A stretch of 64,000 nt of DNA from Bin87 sp963666415 (GTDB taxonomy: Bacteria; Chloroflexota; Dehalococcoidia; Lucifugimonadales; UBA3495). Shown piece by piece: positions 16,021-24,493 of this stretch. The DNA lies in NCBI GenBank assembly GCA_963666415.2, contig CAXXPD010000003.1, positions 1,178,001 to 1,242,000 of the forward strand, given 5' to 3'. Made by a program: the position numbers and the translations under genes. The notes under the pieces were generated by a model. It did no database searches. It worked only from the letters and a program-made list of their open reading frames with translations, and was not told the DNA's origin. Each line of letters begins with the position of its first letter. The first letter of the stretch is position 1.

Positions 16021-18357
16021 TTAGGGAGTTGGCACCCGCACGGCCCCTGCGTTTTTGAGCGCTTGGATCTCTGTCGCCGAGTAGCCAGCCTCCGCCAGAA
16101 TCTCGTCGGTGTGCAGGCCGAACCACGGCGTGGGTATCCCCAGGCGGGGCGGCGTCTCCGACAGTCGTGCCGTGGTGCCCGAATGATCAACGCTGCCCCA
16201 AACCTCGTGCTCGCGGGTCACGATGAATCCGGCATTCCGCACCACCGGGTCGTTCCGGTAGTCCTCCATGGTCAGGTTGGCCGTAACCGACACGCCACAG
16301 GGACGCAGCGTCCTGGCCCAGTGCTCGATGGTGTTCCGCTGGATGATTTCGCCCAGTGCGTCGGAGGCATTGGCATCTCCGTCGTCAGCGTTTCCGGCCA
16401 CTGCGGCGACCGGAGCCAGCTCCGGCAGTTGCAGCGCGGCTTTCCAGGCGGCGTCGTTCGGGAAATGAACGTACAGCCAGCCATCTGATGCCTGATACAG
16501 CCGGGAGCGTGCCGAGTAACCGCGCACTTGCGCGCCTTCCAGATCAGCGCGCTGGTAGCCCGCATAATCCAGGAAGTAGGGAGACTGCAACAGCCCGGCG
16601 GTCAGCGCCAGACCGCTGTCCACCGACTGACCCTGCCCGGTGCGGTTGCGCTCGTGCAAGGCCAAAGCCACTGCGTACGCGCCCATCAATCCGGTGCCGT
16701 AGTCGTTGACGGCGTAGGGCGACAGCATGGGGGCGCCGTTACGACCGCCGCGACGTACCTGCATCCCGCTGGTCCCCTGGGCCAGCTGTTCCCAGCCGGC
16801 GCGTTCCGACCAGGGCCCGTCGTAGCCAAAGGCGTTCAGCGATGCGTAAACGATGTCGGGCTTGACCTTCTTGACTTCCTCGTAGCCGAGGCCCAGCCGT
16901 TGTACCGCAGACTTGCGGTTGTTTTCCACAATCACGTCGGCGGACTCAACCAGTTTCCAGAACACTTCCCGGCCCTCATCGGATTTGAGGTTGAGCATTA
17001 TGCTTCGTTTGCCCCGGTTGACATCGATGTAGCCGATGGGGTCGAGGATGCGGGTGGGATCGTCAATCTTGATGACATCGGCGCCAAACTCGCCGAGAGT
17101 GCGTCCACAGGTCGGCCCAGCCAGAATGATGCAAAGGTCGAGCACCCGCACACCTTGCAACGCGCTGAGCACTTCCCCGTTGGTTTGGGCGGACGTTGGC
17201 GCTGGCCGAGCCGCCGGAGCTCTGGAAACTTCGGCCAGTACGGAGTCGGTGTGCTCGCCCAGTCGGGGGGCGCTACCCTGGATTGCGCCCGGTGTCCCGC
17301 GCAGTCGGACTTGCACACCGGGCTGCTTCATGGTGCCGTGCTCAGCGTCCTCAACTTCCACCACCATCTTGCCGGCGATGGCGTGCTCGTGCACCAGCCA
17401 TTCGTCCACGGTCTTGCAGACGGTACACGCACCGCCCTGGGCGTTGATGTCAGTCTCCCACTGCCAGGCCGTGCGCTCCCTGAACATCTCGGCGAACCGC
17501 TGTTGCCAGAACTCCAGCGTGTCTGAGTCCAGCGGCCGGCCAAACAGGGGCACAACTTCGTCAATCCAGTCGGTGCGGCCAGCGGCGGTCAGAGTCTGAC
17601 GGGCGAAACGTTCGAACATGCCATGGTGATATATCCAGCGACCGTCTGCGCACTCGTAGGGATGCGACATCACCGAGCGTGGGAAATCAAACTGGTTGAC
17701 ATACTCAAAGTTGTTGAACTTGATGATTCGGCTGCCCATGGCGGTGAACATCGCGGAATGCAACGGCACCTCAATGCGCTGGCCCCGGCCCGAATTATCG
17801 CGGGCGTTGATTGCCATTGCCACTGATACGGACCCCAGCACCGCGGCAAACGTGCTGGCGATGGGCAGCGGCGTGAACAGGGGCTCCCCGTCGCTCTCGT
17901 CAGTCTCCGGATAGAGGCCCGTCTCAGCGCTGATGACCGGGTCCCAACCCGGCTCGTTGCGGCTGGGATGTTCCTCGCCGTAGCCGGGCAACGAACAGTA
18001 GATTAGGCGCGGGTTGTCGGCGGAAAGCTCGTCGTAACCGATACCCAACCGGTCGGCCACTCCCGGCCGGTAGTTTTCAATCACGACGTCGGCGTTAGCC
18101 GCCAACCGGCGAGCGCTCTCGCGGCCGACGTCGGTTTTCAGATCCAGCACCACGGACCGTTTGCCCCGGTTCCAGGTGGCGAACGCCGGCTCCGAACGCG
18201 CCGGATCGCCGCCGGGTCGCTCAACCTTGATGACGTGGGCGCCCTGGTCGGACAGCAACATCCCCAGCAGCGGGCCCGGAACATATTGCCCAAACTCCAC
18301 AACGTGAATGTCGCGGAGTGCACCGCCTGCCCGAGCGTCGTTACCGTTGGTGGTCAT
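16021..18357 (-). CDS. Double-domain CaiB/BaiF-type (family III) CoA-transferase
   Basis: This 778-residue protein has two complete family III CoA-transferase modules in tandem. Module 1 (~12-370) opens IHVVEFGQYVPGPLLGMLLS and has GWDPVISAETG with Asp139 at the family catalytic position. Module 2 (~400-765) opens VRVLDLCIILAGPTCGRTLG and has GWEQLAQGTSGM, with Glu523 at that position. A Pro/Ala-rich linker (PAARPAPTSA, ~380-390) joins them. Family III enzymes are normally interlocked homodimers of ~400-residue subunits, so the fusion makes a covalent pseudo-dimer in which one half may have lost or changed its activity. It lies on the same strand as the FAD oxidoreductase, with an IS5-type element between them. 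The substrate is unknown. Confidence 0.88.
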   Translation of the reverse strand: MTTNGNDARAGGALRDIHVVEFGQYVPGPLLGMLLSDQGAHVIKVERPGGDPARSEPAFATWNRGKRSVVLDLKTDVGRESARRLAANADVVIENYRPGVADRLGIGYDELSADNPRLIYCSLPGYGEEHPSRNEPGWDPVISAETGLYPETDESDGEPLFTPLPIASTFAAVLGSVSVAMAINARDNSGRGQRIEVPLHSAMFTAMGSRIIKFNNFEYVNQFDFPRSVMSHPYECADGRWIYHHGMFERFARQTLTAAGRTDWIDEVVPLFGRPLDSDTLEFWQQRFAEMFRERTAWQWETDINAQGGACTVCKTVDEWLVHEHAIAGKMVVEVEDAEHGTMKQPGVQVRLRGTPGAIQGSAPRLGEHTDSVLAEVSRAPAARPAPTSAQTNGEVLSALQGVRVLDLCIILAGPTCGRTLGEFGADVIKIDDPTRILDPIGYIDVNRGKRSIMLNLKSDEGREVFWKLVESADVIVENNRKSAVQRLGLGYEEVKKVKPDIVYASLNAFGYDGPWSERAGWEQLAQGTSGMQVRRGGRNGAPMLSPYAVNDYGTGLMGAYAVALALHERNRTGQGQSVDSGLALTAGLLQSPYFLDYAGYQRADLEGAQVRGYSARSRLYQASDGWLYVHFPNDAAWKAALQLPELAPVAAVAGNADDGDANASDALGEIIQRNTIEHWARTLRPCGVSVTANLTMEDYRNDPVVRNAGFIVTREHEVWGSVDHSGTTARLSETPPRLGIPTPWFGLHTDEILAEAGYSATEIQALKNAGAVRVPTP

Positions 18358-18489
18358 TTTCTAACTCCTGATACGTGTGGTCCGATGACGTGAAATTTGA
18401 CGCCATGCTGGTTGAATGTGTCACCTTGCTTGAACTCAGTAGCCAAAGCCATCCCAAAAAGAGAACAACCCGATCCCCATAAATATTAA

Positions 18490-19351
18490 GAGCCTGTTTA
18501 CAATCTTCTCAGGATTAGCGTTGCGAAGGCAAGCACCACCATTTGCAGGCTGGTATTGAGCTTTCTTTCACAGTTCTTCCAGAGCCGGCGGCACTTTTCC
18601 AGCCAGGCGAAAGACCGCTCCACCACCCATCGTTTCGGCAGCACCACGAAGGTGTGCAGTTCGCTGCGTTTCACCACTTCCACCGAGGCTCCCAATATGC
18701 CTTGCACTGCAGCAGCAAAGGGCTTCCCGGTGTAACCACCGTCGACCAACACATTCTGGACCCGGTTGAGGTCGGCCCGGTTTTCGTCAAACATAGCCAA
18801 AGCCCCAGCCCGATCGGTAACGTCGGCGGTAGTCACCTGTATCGCATGGGGCAATCCTTGCGTGTCCACCGCGATATGACGCTTGATTCCGGACACCTTT
18901 TTGCCCGCGTCATAGCCCTTCTGCTCGGCGGTGTCCGTGTTCTTGACGCTCTGGGAGTCCACGATACAGAAGCTGGTCTGCTCTTTCCTCCCATTGCTTT
19001 GTCGGGCCTCGCCAACCGATTTTTTTTAGGACTTGTTCCAGAATGGAATCCTGCTCCGGGTCGGGCCGCTCGCTCCATTGCCGGAAATACTTGTAACAAG
19101 TGCGCCAATCGGGGAAGTCCGCAGGCAGCATTCGCCACTGGCAGCCGCTTTTCAGGAGATACAGCACGCCGCAGAAAACGTCATACAAGTCCACGATGCG
19201 GGGCTTGGTCCGGCGTCGGGCCGATTCCAGCGTGGGCAGAATACGGGCGAATTGCTCCCTACTGATGTCGCTGGGATAAGAATGAGACATGATTACCCCT
19301 CCCCCGATAATAGCCTCAACTTAACATATTTTAGAGATTGTAGACAGGTTC
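18490..19351 (-). mobile_element. IS5-family insertion sequence (IS427-like group), 862 bp
   Basis: Terminal inverted repeats are GAGCCTGTTTACAATCT at 18490-18506 and, on the other strand, GAACCTGTCTACAATCT from 19351-19335 (2 mismatches in 17). TAA flanks the element on both sides (18487-18489 and 19352-19354), fitting the short target duplications of this family. It contains a two-frame transposase on the minus strand. Confidence 0.85.
18498..19290 (-). CDS. IS5-family transposase made by frameshifting (two overlapping frames)
   Basis: Frame A starts at ATG 19290 (MSHSYPSDISREQFARIL) and contains the N-terminal DUF4096-like region through WRMLPADFPDWRTCYKYFRQW. Frame B supplies the catalytic part: IVDSQSVKNTD with the first Asp, GIKRHIAVDTQGLPHAI, NVLVDGGYTGKPF with the second Asp, and VERSFAWLEKCRRLWKNCE with the Glu. 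The frames meet at a run of eight A residues on the coding strand (complement of 19020-19027). A +1 (or -2) slip there gives LKK joined to SVGEARQSNGRKEQTSF, the normal family sequence. This matches the programmed frameshift known in IS427-type elements, so the element may be active. Confidence 0.85.
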
Positions 19352-19494
19352 TAAGATCAGGATGAGCGCGAAAAAGTAGAACACTAACATTGCGCAGCCG
19401 AAGCCGAGGCCAAATTTGAACCCGTCAATTATCCTGTTCATGTTGCGATCGGTCGCACGCCCGGCGTGCACCCCTCATTCATATCTGCGCTGTG

Positions 19495-20637
19495 TCAGCT
19501 GGTGATGCCCGACGCCGGGGAGAATCGCCCCGGGTCGCAACCACGCAGGCTAATTTCGGTGTGGCCCGATGCGATTGTGTCGGCAATGCCCTTGCCCATC
19601 GCCGGGCCCAGCAAAATGCCCTTCTTCTGGCCGCCGGTTGAAATGTATACGTTGTCCCACCCCGGCGCCGCCCCCACAATTGGCAGCCAGTCCGGAGTAA
19701 CCGGGCGCAGGCAGGCGGTTTGCATCGATACGGCGGCGTTAGCCAGCGACGGCACCAGCCGCACTGCCATTTTCAGAATGTTCTCCCGCGCTTCATCGGT
19801 CAGCGAGAGGTCAAACCCCACCTCTTCCTCGGTGGAGCCGCACCAGATGAGGCCGTCCGTCCTGGCGTACATGGAACTGCCGCCGCCCATCAATTCGTAA
19901 TCCAGGCCAGGGCCGTCGGGCTGCACACGAACGATCTGCCCTTTGAGCGGATCTACCGGAATGGCGATGTCCAACCACTGCTCGGCGGTGCGGCACCAGG
20001 GGCCGGCCGCGATCAGCAACGCCCCGCAAGGCACTTCCCCGTCGGAGGTTACCACCGACTCGACCCGACCCTGGCCCAATCGCAATCCCATCGCCGAGGC
20101 CGTCTTCATCTGTGCGCCGCGTTTGGTGGCGGCGGCGGCCAGCGCTTGAGTGAATTCCTTGCCGTCCAGCGCGCCGTTCCCTACCGCCCGCACGCCGCCG
20201 ATCACATCGGGCGAAAGGCGCGGTTCAATGGATAGCACATCCTCACGCGCCAGCCACTCCGCCGAGAATCCGGGCTCGGTGGCGCCGTTGAATGTCGCCA
20301 ACGTGTCCCTCAAGTCGGGCAGCTCATCGTCGCCCAACGCCACTTTCAAGATGGATGTGATGCGACCGTGATAATCAATGCCGGTTTCAGCGGGCACCTT
20401 TTGCCACAATTCCTGATGCAATCGGAAAGACTGCAACGCCATGTCCAGCAGCGGGTCGGGCCAACCGTGCCCTTCCAGCGGATTCAGTCCGCCGGCGTTG
20501 TAGCCAGATGCTTCGGCGGCGATGCCCGTACGCTCTATGATGGTGGATGAAATACCCTGCTCCGCCAGGTAGTAGGCGGCGGCGGATCCGGCGATACCTC
20601 CGCCAATAATCACGACATCGGTGGCCTGACTGGTCAT
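19495..20637 (-). CDS. FAD-dependent amine/amino-acid oxidoreductase (DAO family)
   Basis: A 380-residue DAO-fold flavoprotein. The dinucleotide motif VVIIGGGIAGSAAAYYLAE is at residues 8-26, followed by the IIER acid that binds the ribose. A late motif LRPVTPDWLPIVGAAPGWDNVYI precedes the C-terminal FAD loop GGQKKGILLGPAMGKGIAD. The family includes sarcosine, glycine and D-amino-acid oxidases or dehydrogenases; the substrate cannot be read from sequence. No signal peptide. It lies upstream of the IS-split small ORF and the CoA-transferase on the same strand. Confidence 0.85.
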   Translation of the reverse strand: MTSQATDVVIIGGGIAGSAAAYYLAEQGISSTIIERTGIAAEASGYNAGGLNPLEGHGWPDPLLDMALQSFRLHQELWQKVPAETGIDYHGRITSILKVALGDDELPDLRDTLATFNGATEPGFSAEWLAREDVLSIEPRLSPDVIGGVRAVGNGALDGKEFTQALAAAATKRGAQMKTASAMGLRLGQGRVESVVTSDGEVPCGALLIAAGPWCRTAEQWLDIAIPVDPLKGQIVRVQPDGPGLDYELMGGGSSMYARTDGLIWCGSTEEEVGFDLSLTDEARENILKMAVRLVPSLANAAVSMQTACLRPVTPDWLPIVGAAPGWDNVYISTGGQKKGILLGPAMGKGIADTIASGHTEISLRGCDPGRFSPASGITS

Positions 20638-20738
20638 TGCAACTTCCTCTCTACCTAACTCTTCTGACTAACTCTCGTCCAACTGCGAACGGGGTCCCGG
20701 TGTGACGGCGGCTTTTCGGCTAGCGCCGGTTGATAGGA

Positions 20739-20744
20739 TATAAT
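20739..20744 (+). promoter_or_regulatory. -10 box (TATAAT) of the zinc-ribbon gene
   Basis: A perfect TATAAT lies 19 bases before the ATG at 20763, leaving a short leader that holds GGAGGT (20753-20758). No convincing -35 box. Confidence 0.5.
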
Positions 20745-20762
20745 CGGGAACCGGAGGTGTCT

Positions 20763-21020
20763 ATGCCAATCTATGAGTATCATTGTTCGGCATGCGGTGC
20801 CGACTTCGAGTCTATTCGTCCGGTATCCCGCGCCGACGATCCTACCGAGTGTAAATCATGCCGGCAGCCGGCAACCCGCCAGATTTCCAACTTTTCGTTC
20901 AAGTCCGATACATTTACGGCGCCCAAGCTGAAGCGTCGCCCCGGGGAAGCGTTTCGCGGCAACCGGGCCGCGGATTCCACACCGGAACAGCCGCAACCCA
21001 CCGATTCGCCCGCCGATTGA
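20763..21020 (+). CDS. FmdB-family zinc-ribbon protein
   Basis: An 85-residue protein starting MPIYEYHCSACGADFE. Two CxxC knuckles (CSAC at 8-11 and CKSC about 30-33) form the FmdB/CxxC_CXXC_SSSS zinc ribbon, followed by a basic then Pro/Glu-rich tail. The GGAGGT at 20753-20758 decides this start over an in-frame codon 33 bases upstream. The family is a putative regulatory or nucleic-acid-binding zinc ribbon with no firm function. It is convergent with the DUF971 gene, 25 bp apart. Confidence 0.85.
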   Translation: MPIYEYHCSACGADFESIRPVSRADDPTECKSCRQPATRQISNFSFKSDTFTAPKLKRRPGEAFRGNRAADSTPEQPQPTDSPAD

Positions 21021-21045
21021 TCCGCTGCCGGGCACCAGGGTGCCT

Positions 21046-21384
21046 TTACTGGCGGCCGGCCCGGGCCTCGTTGCAGGCGATACAGGTGCAGGCGGCCCGC
21101 AGCGTCCGGTAGGTATAAATACCCGTGTAGTGGGTGTCGCTCCACAGGAACTGCAGGGCATACTGGCCGACCGGCAGTTGGTCGACGGCGCGCACATCCC
21201 GCTCCACGCTCTCAGCGTCCAGCAACGCGCGCCCGGTCATTTCCTCGACACACGACGCGCACGGGCAACGCAGGCGCAACATCCGGTGCGGATAAATCCC
21301 TCGGTGCCCATCATCCCAATTGATGATGATGGCGCTGCCGGAGATGTCCACGTCGGTGGGTCTGATTATTTCGTTAGTTGACAT
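21046..21384 (-). CDS. DUF971 (GBBH-like N-terminal domain) protein
   Basis: A 112-residue protein with the DUF971 pattern IIRPTDVDISGSAIIINWDD, then GIYPHRMLRLRCPCASC, VGQYALQFLW-SDTH and TGIYTYRTLR. The start is ATG 21384 (MSTNEIIRPTD). The cysteine sets CPCASC and CTCIAC suggest metal or Fe-S binding, consistent with the family's link to Fe-S cluster proteins (ApbC-associated in other genomes, known from the family). No operon partner is on the same strand within 100 bp. Confidence 0.8.
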   Translation of the reverse strand: MSTNEIIRPTDVDISGSAIIINWDDGHRGIYPHRMLRLRCPCASCVEEMTGRALLDAESVERDVRAVDQLPVGQYALQFLWSDTHYTGIYTYRTLRAACTCIACNEARAGRQ

Positions 21385-21516
21385 ATCCCTGCGCAATCGT
21401 AGCGGTCGCTGCTGTTCGGTGCGGTGTCGTTCGGTAAAGCCGGCGTCGTTCGGCTTAAGTCGTTCGGCGTAACAGGAGGGATACTCGTCGGTTATCCCAA
21501 TGACGGGGATCGCAAT

Positions 21517-23205
21517 TCATGACGGGGATTGCACTTCGGCCAGTCGCGCCGGGCGAGGCATTTCATCAGGATCGGTTGGAATTTCTATGATGCTGGGGCC
21601 GTCCACTGCCAGCGCCTGCTGGAACACGTCGGCGATGTCCTCGGGTCGTTCCACGTAGAACCCGGTACCGCCAAACAGCTCGGCGTACCGGTCAAACCGG
21701 GGGTTGATCGTATCGGCTCCCACGTAGCGCTCGTTGAACGCGTACTTCTGGTAAGCCTTTTCTGAACCCCAACAGTCGTTGTTCATCACTACTGAGATGT
21801 TTTTTAACCCATAGCGCACCGCTGTCTCAAATTCCTGGGCGTTGAACAGGAAGCCGCCATCGCCGTTGAAGTTGACCACCGGCCGGTTCGGAACGGCGAA
21901 GCTGGCGCCAATGGAAGCCGGGAAGCTGAAGCCCAGCCCGCCCAGGTCCAGCGCCATTATCAGGCTGCGGGGTTGGTAGTAATTCAGCCGGTCTTGCCCG
22001 AAGTTGGGCGCCAGCCCGGCGTCCAGCGCGATGATGGCGTCCCGGGGCATCACCTTGCGCAACTCGGCGTACACCCGCTGCGGTTTGATGTAATCGCCGG
22101 TCAGCGTGGCCTCGGCGGCGAGGCGGGCGGTGCGGGCAGCATTCCAAGCCGCAACCCGGCTGCTCCAGTCGGCGTCAGGAAGCAGTTCGCCGTCCGCGAT
22201 AATGCCGTTGATTTCTTCCACCACCGCACCGACATCGCCCTCTACACCGACGGCGATGGGGTAAATGCGCCCGATTTCCTTGGGGTCGATCTCGATGTGC
22301 ACGATACGGGCGTCGGCGGGTATGAAGCGGTGATCGAAGAAGGTTGTCGATTGTCCCAAGCGTGTACCGGCAGCCACGATAACGTCGGCATTGCGAACGG
22401 CATCAATCGCTTCCTCGGCTCCCAGGCGCCCCAGATGGCCCAGGTAGTTGGGGTGGTCGTTGGGCACGGCATCGGCTCTGCCATAAGACGTTACGATGGG
22501 CGCTCCGGTAAGTTCGGCGAGGCGACACACGTCCGCGTCGGCAAGGCTCCATTCCACGCCGCCGCCGGCCACAATCACCGGCCGTTGGGCTGACATAATC
22601 TCCCGGGCCGCCGCTTCCACCTGCTGGCGATCGCCGCGGGAGCGGCCCTGGCCGGTGCGATATGCCGCCGGAGCCAGCATATCCAGCTCGATTTCAGCGC
22701 CGGGCAGCAGGTCGCGCGGTATGTCGACCAGCACCGGGCCCATCTTGCCCGACGTGGCGATGCGAAATGCCTGCCGCAGCGCGTCGGGCAGCCGTTCAAT
22801 CTTGTTGATTGAGTAACTGGCCTTGGTAATGGGCTCGAACAGCGCCACCTGGTCAAACTCCTGCGTGGAGTCCAGGTTCTGGTGGTCGCGGGATGCCGAC
22901 GGCGCCAGCACTACCACGGGGGAATGGGAGACGTAAGCCGACGCGATGCCGTAGGTCAGGTTCAACACGCCCGGCCCGTTGGTAACCAGGCACACCGACG
23001 GCGCCCCGGAGATGCGGCTGTAACCGTCGGCCATCAACGCCGCGCCCTGCTCATGGCGCACGCCGATGAATTCCATGTCATCGCGGTCGTACAGCGGGTC
23101 CAGAATGTCCAGAAAAGAAGAGCCAACTATCCCGAATATCTTGCTGACTCCTTCCTGTTGCAACAGCTCGATTACGGCTGCTCCGGCATTCATCCGCTGG
23201 GCCAT
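21517..23205 (-). CDS. Thiamine-diphosphate enzyme, acetolactate synthase/sulfoacetaldehyde acetyltransferase-like
   Basis: A 562-residue ThDP enzyme. The start is ATG 23205 (MAQRMNAGAAVIELLQQEGV), with AAAAGGAG about 8 bases upstream. The N-terminal PYR domain has the activating Glu in VRHEQGAALMADGYSR; the middle domain is VIVAGGGVEWS; the C-terminal PP domain has NGDGGFLFNAQEFETAVRYG with the Mg/ThDP GDG...N motif ending in NNDCWGSE. Overall it fits the AHAS-like group, which includes Xsc and IlvB. No small regulatory subunit (ilvN) is adjacent, which argues against a biosynthetic AHAS. It is divergent from the por operon, with the por promoter between. Confidence 0.85.
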   Translation of the reverse strand: MAQRMNAGAAVIELLQQEGVSKIFGIVGSSFLDILDPLYDRDDMEFIGVRHEQGAALMADGYSRISGAPSVCLVTNGPGVLNLTYGIASAYVSHSPVVVLAPSASRDHQNLDSTQEFDQVALFEPITKASYSINKIERLPDALRQAFRIATSGKMGPVLVDIPRDLLPGAEIELDMLAPAAYRTGQGRSRGDRQQVEAAAREIMSAQRPVIVAGGGVEWSLADADVCRLAELTGAPIVTSYGRADAVPNDHPNYLGHLGRLGAEEAIDAVRNADVIVAAGTRLGQSTTFFDHRFIPADARIVHIEIDPKEIGRIYPIAVGVEGDVGAVVEEINGIIADGELLPDADWSSRVAAWNAARTARLAAEATLTGDYIKPQRVYAELRKVMPRDAIIALDAGLAPNFGQDRLNYYQPRSLIMALDLGGLGFSFPASIGASFAVPNRPVVNFNGDGGFLFNAQEFETAVRYGLKNISVVMNNDCWGSEKAYQKYAFNERYVGADTINPRFDRYAELFGGTGFYVERPEDIADVFQQALAVDGPSIIEIPTDPDEMPRPARLAEVQSPS

Positions 23206-23293
23206 GTGTGCACTCCTTTTGGGTCTGGTAAATCGTGGCCGGCAAGCCGTGGGAAGTGTAACACACGCGGGCATTATCCCCGGCCATTCGTGC

Positions 23294-23299
23294 TATAAT
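23294..23299 (+). promoter_or_regulatory. Extended -10 box of the por operon
   Basis: TGCTATAAT at 23291-23299 is a perfect extended -10 element. It is 27 bases before the porGD start, whose Shine-Dalgarno is GAGGAGG at 23314-23320. Confidence 0.6.
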
Positions 23300-23326
23300 G
23301 CGCCATCATTATAGAGGAGGCATTCC

Positions 23327-24493
23327 ATGAGCACAGTGGCAGTGGAAGTAGTGTACCGGGGCATATTCCAGAAGACTCTGGCCCGGAACATCGTCCGCAG
23401 CATTGTTTTTGCCGCGCGTAAAGAAGGAAAGATTGGCACGGCATTTGGACGCTATGGTGACTCACCAGAGCGCAACGGAATACCGGCCAAGCAGTTCGCA
23501 GTGGTTGCCGATACCCCGGAAGAACTAGAAGAAAACCTGGCGGTTTACGAAGCCCGCGAAGTGGACGTAACAATTAACGTCGACGACACCATGTGCAAGG
23601 GTATTGAATCCTGGGCCTGGTACGGTTTGCAGCCCATCAACGCCCTCACCAAAGACGGCGGTACGCTCATCGTAACCTCCCGCCAGGAACCGTCGGCCCT
23701 GATCGAGGACATCCACCAGAAGGACACGGCCTACAACTTGGCCATCATCCCGGCGAGCACCAGCTACTCCGGTCTGTGGGTGTACAAAGACGACCATACC
23801 GATGCCCGCATCCTAGGCGCTCTTGCCAAGGTCTGCCCAGATTTGGTCAGCCTGGAGTCCATGGTCGCGGCAATCGAAGACCAGGGTTGGGGTGAGTTGA
23901 AGCAGACTTCGGCCCGCAACACCTTTGAGCGCACCGCCTTCCGGCCCGTCGAGCCCGGCGAGGGTAACGACGATACGCCGTTCAGCTTCGACCTGCCGGG
24001 CTGGACGACCATGGAAGAAGGTCTGGTAATCAGGGGAATTGAGGAGGGGGGCGGTTTCCGCGGCGGCAACGAGGGTTACCAGCCCGTCCGCAACTCCGTA
24101 TTCAAGAAGTTCAGCACCCGGGCGATGCGTCCGGTAATCAACTTCGACACCTGTATCAAATGCACGCTGTGCTGGTTGCAGTGTCCCGATACCTGCTTCG
24201 ACGTTACGCCTGAGGGTCTGTATGACGCCAATATGGATGCGTGCTGCGGTTGCGCCGTCTGCGAAGCGGTTTGCCCGGTTCCCGATTGCGTAGTCATGGT
24301 GAACGAGGCCGAATTCAACGATAACAATAGCCAATATGAACACTGGACACGAGACAAGGACGGCTATCACCAGTGGATGGCTGAATTGATCGACGTTCAG
24401 CGTACTAAAGAAGCCGATCGTTCCCACGGTTACCACAGCCCGGGCACCTATGAGTCGGAGTCTGAAGTTGCCCTCACCGGAGACAATGATTAA
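23327..24493 (+). CDS. porG: 2-oxoacid:ferredoxin oxidoreductase, fused gamma and delta subunits
   Basis: A 388-residue fusion. Residues ~1-190 are the gamma domain, including TPEELEENLAVYEAREVD and the NVDDTMCKGIESWAW segment. Residues ~270-350 are a 2[4Fe-4S] ferredoxin-like delta domain with CIKCTLCWLQCPD and CCGCAVCEAVCPVPDC. The complex oxidises pyruvate or another 2-oxoacid to acyl-CoA, passing electrons to ferredoxin. The linker (~190-265) is unusual and Glu/Gly-rich. Next gene porA overlaps by one base (TAATGG). The exact 2-oxoacid cannot be assigned. Confidence 0.88.
   Translation: MSTVAVEVVYRGIFQKTLARNIVRSIVFAARKEGKIGTAFGRYGDSPERNGIPAKQFAVVADTPEELEENLAVYEAREVDVTINVDDTMCKGIESWAWYGLQPINALTKDGGTLIVTSRQEPSALIEDIHQKDTAYNLAIIPASTSYSGLWVYKDDHTDARILGALAKVCPDLVSLESMVAAIEDQGWGELKQTSARNTFERTAFRPVEPGEGNDDTPFSFDLPGWTTMEEGLVIRGIEEGGGFRGGNEGYQPVRNSVFKKFSTRAMRPVINFDTCIKCTLCWLQCPDTCFDVTPEGLYDANMDACCGCAVCEAVCPVPDCVVMVNEAEFNDNNSQYEHWTRDKDGYHQWMAELIDVQRTKEADRSHGYHSPGTYESESEVALTGDND

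Larger units (their letters stand above)
18436..19441 (-). pseudogene. Small single-pass membrane protein ORF split by the IS5-type element
   Basis: Removing the IS (18490-19351) and one copy of its TAA duplication joins two minus-strand pieces in frame. Piece 1 is ATG 19441 to 19352 (MNRIIDGFKFGLGFGC..., 30 codons). Piece 2 is 18486 to the TGA at 18438-18436 (IFMGIGLFSFWDGFGY). The restored product is 46 residues with one strongly hydrophobic stretch of ~20 residues (AMLVFYFFALILIL continuing into IFMGIGLF). It lies between the FAD oxidoreductase and the CoA-transferase, all on the minus strand. No good Shine-Dalgarno is visible before 19441, so it could also be chance. I do not recognise the family. 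Confidence 0.45.

Noticed and set aside
18498..19290. IS5-type transposase as a pseudogene
   Set aside because: The frame change lies exactly at an A8 run and restores family sequence, as in programmed frameshifting.
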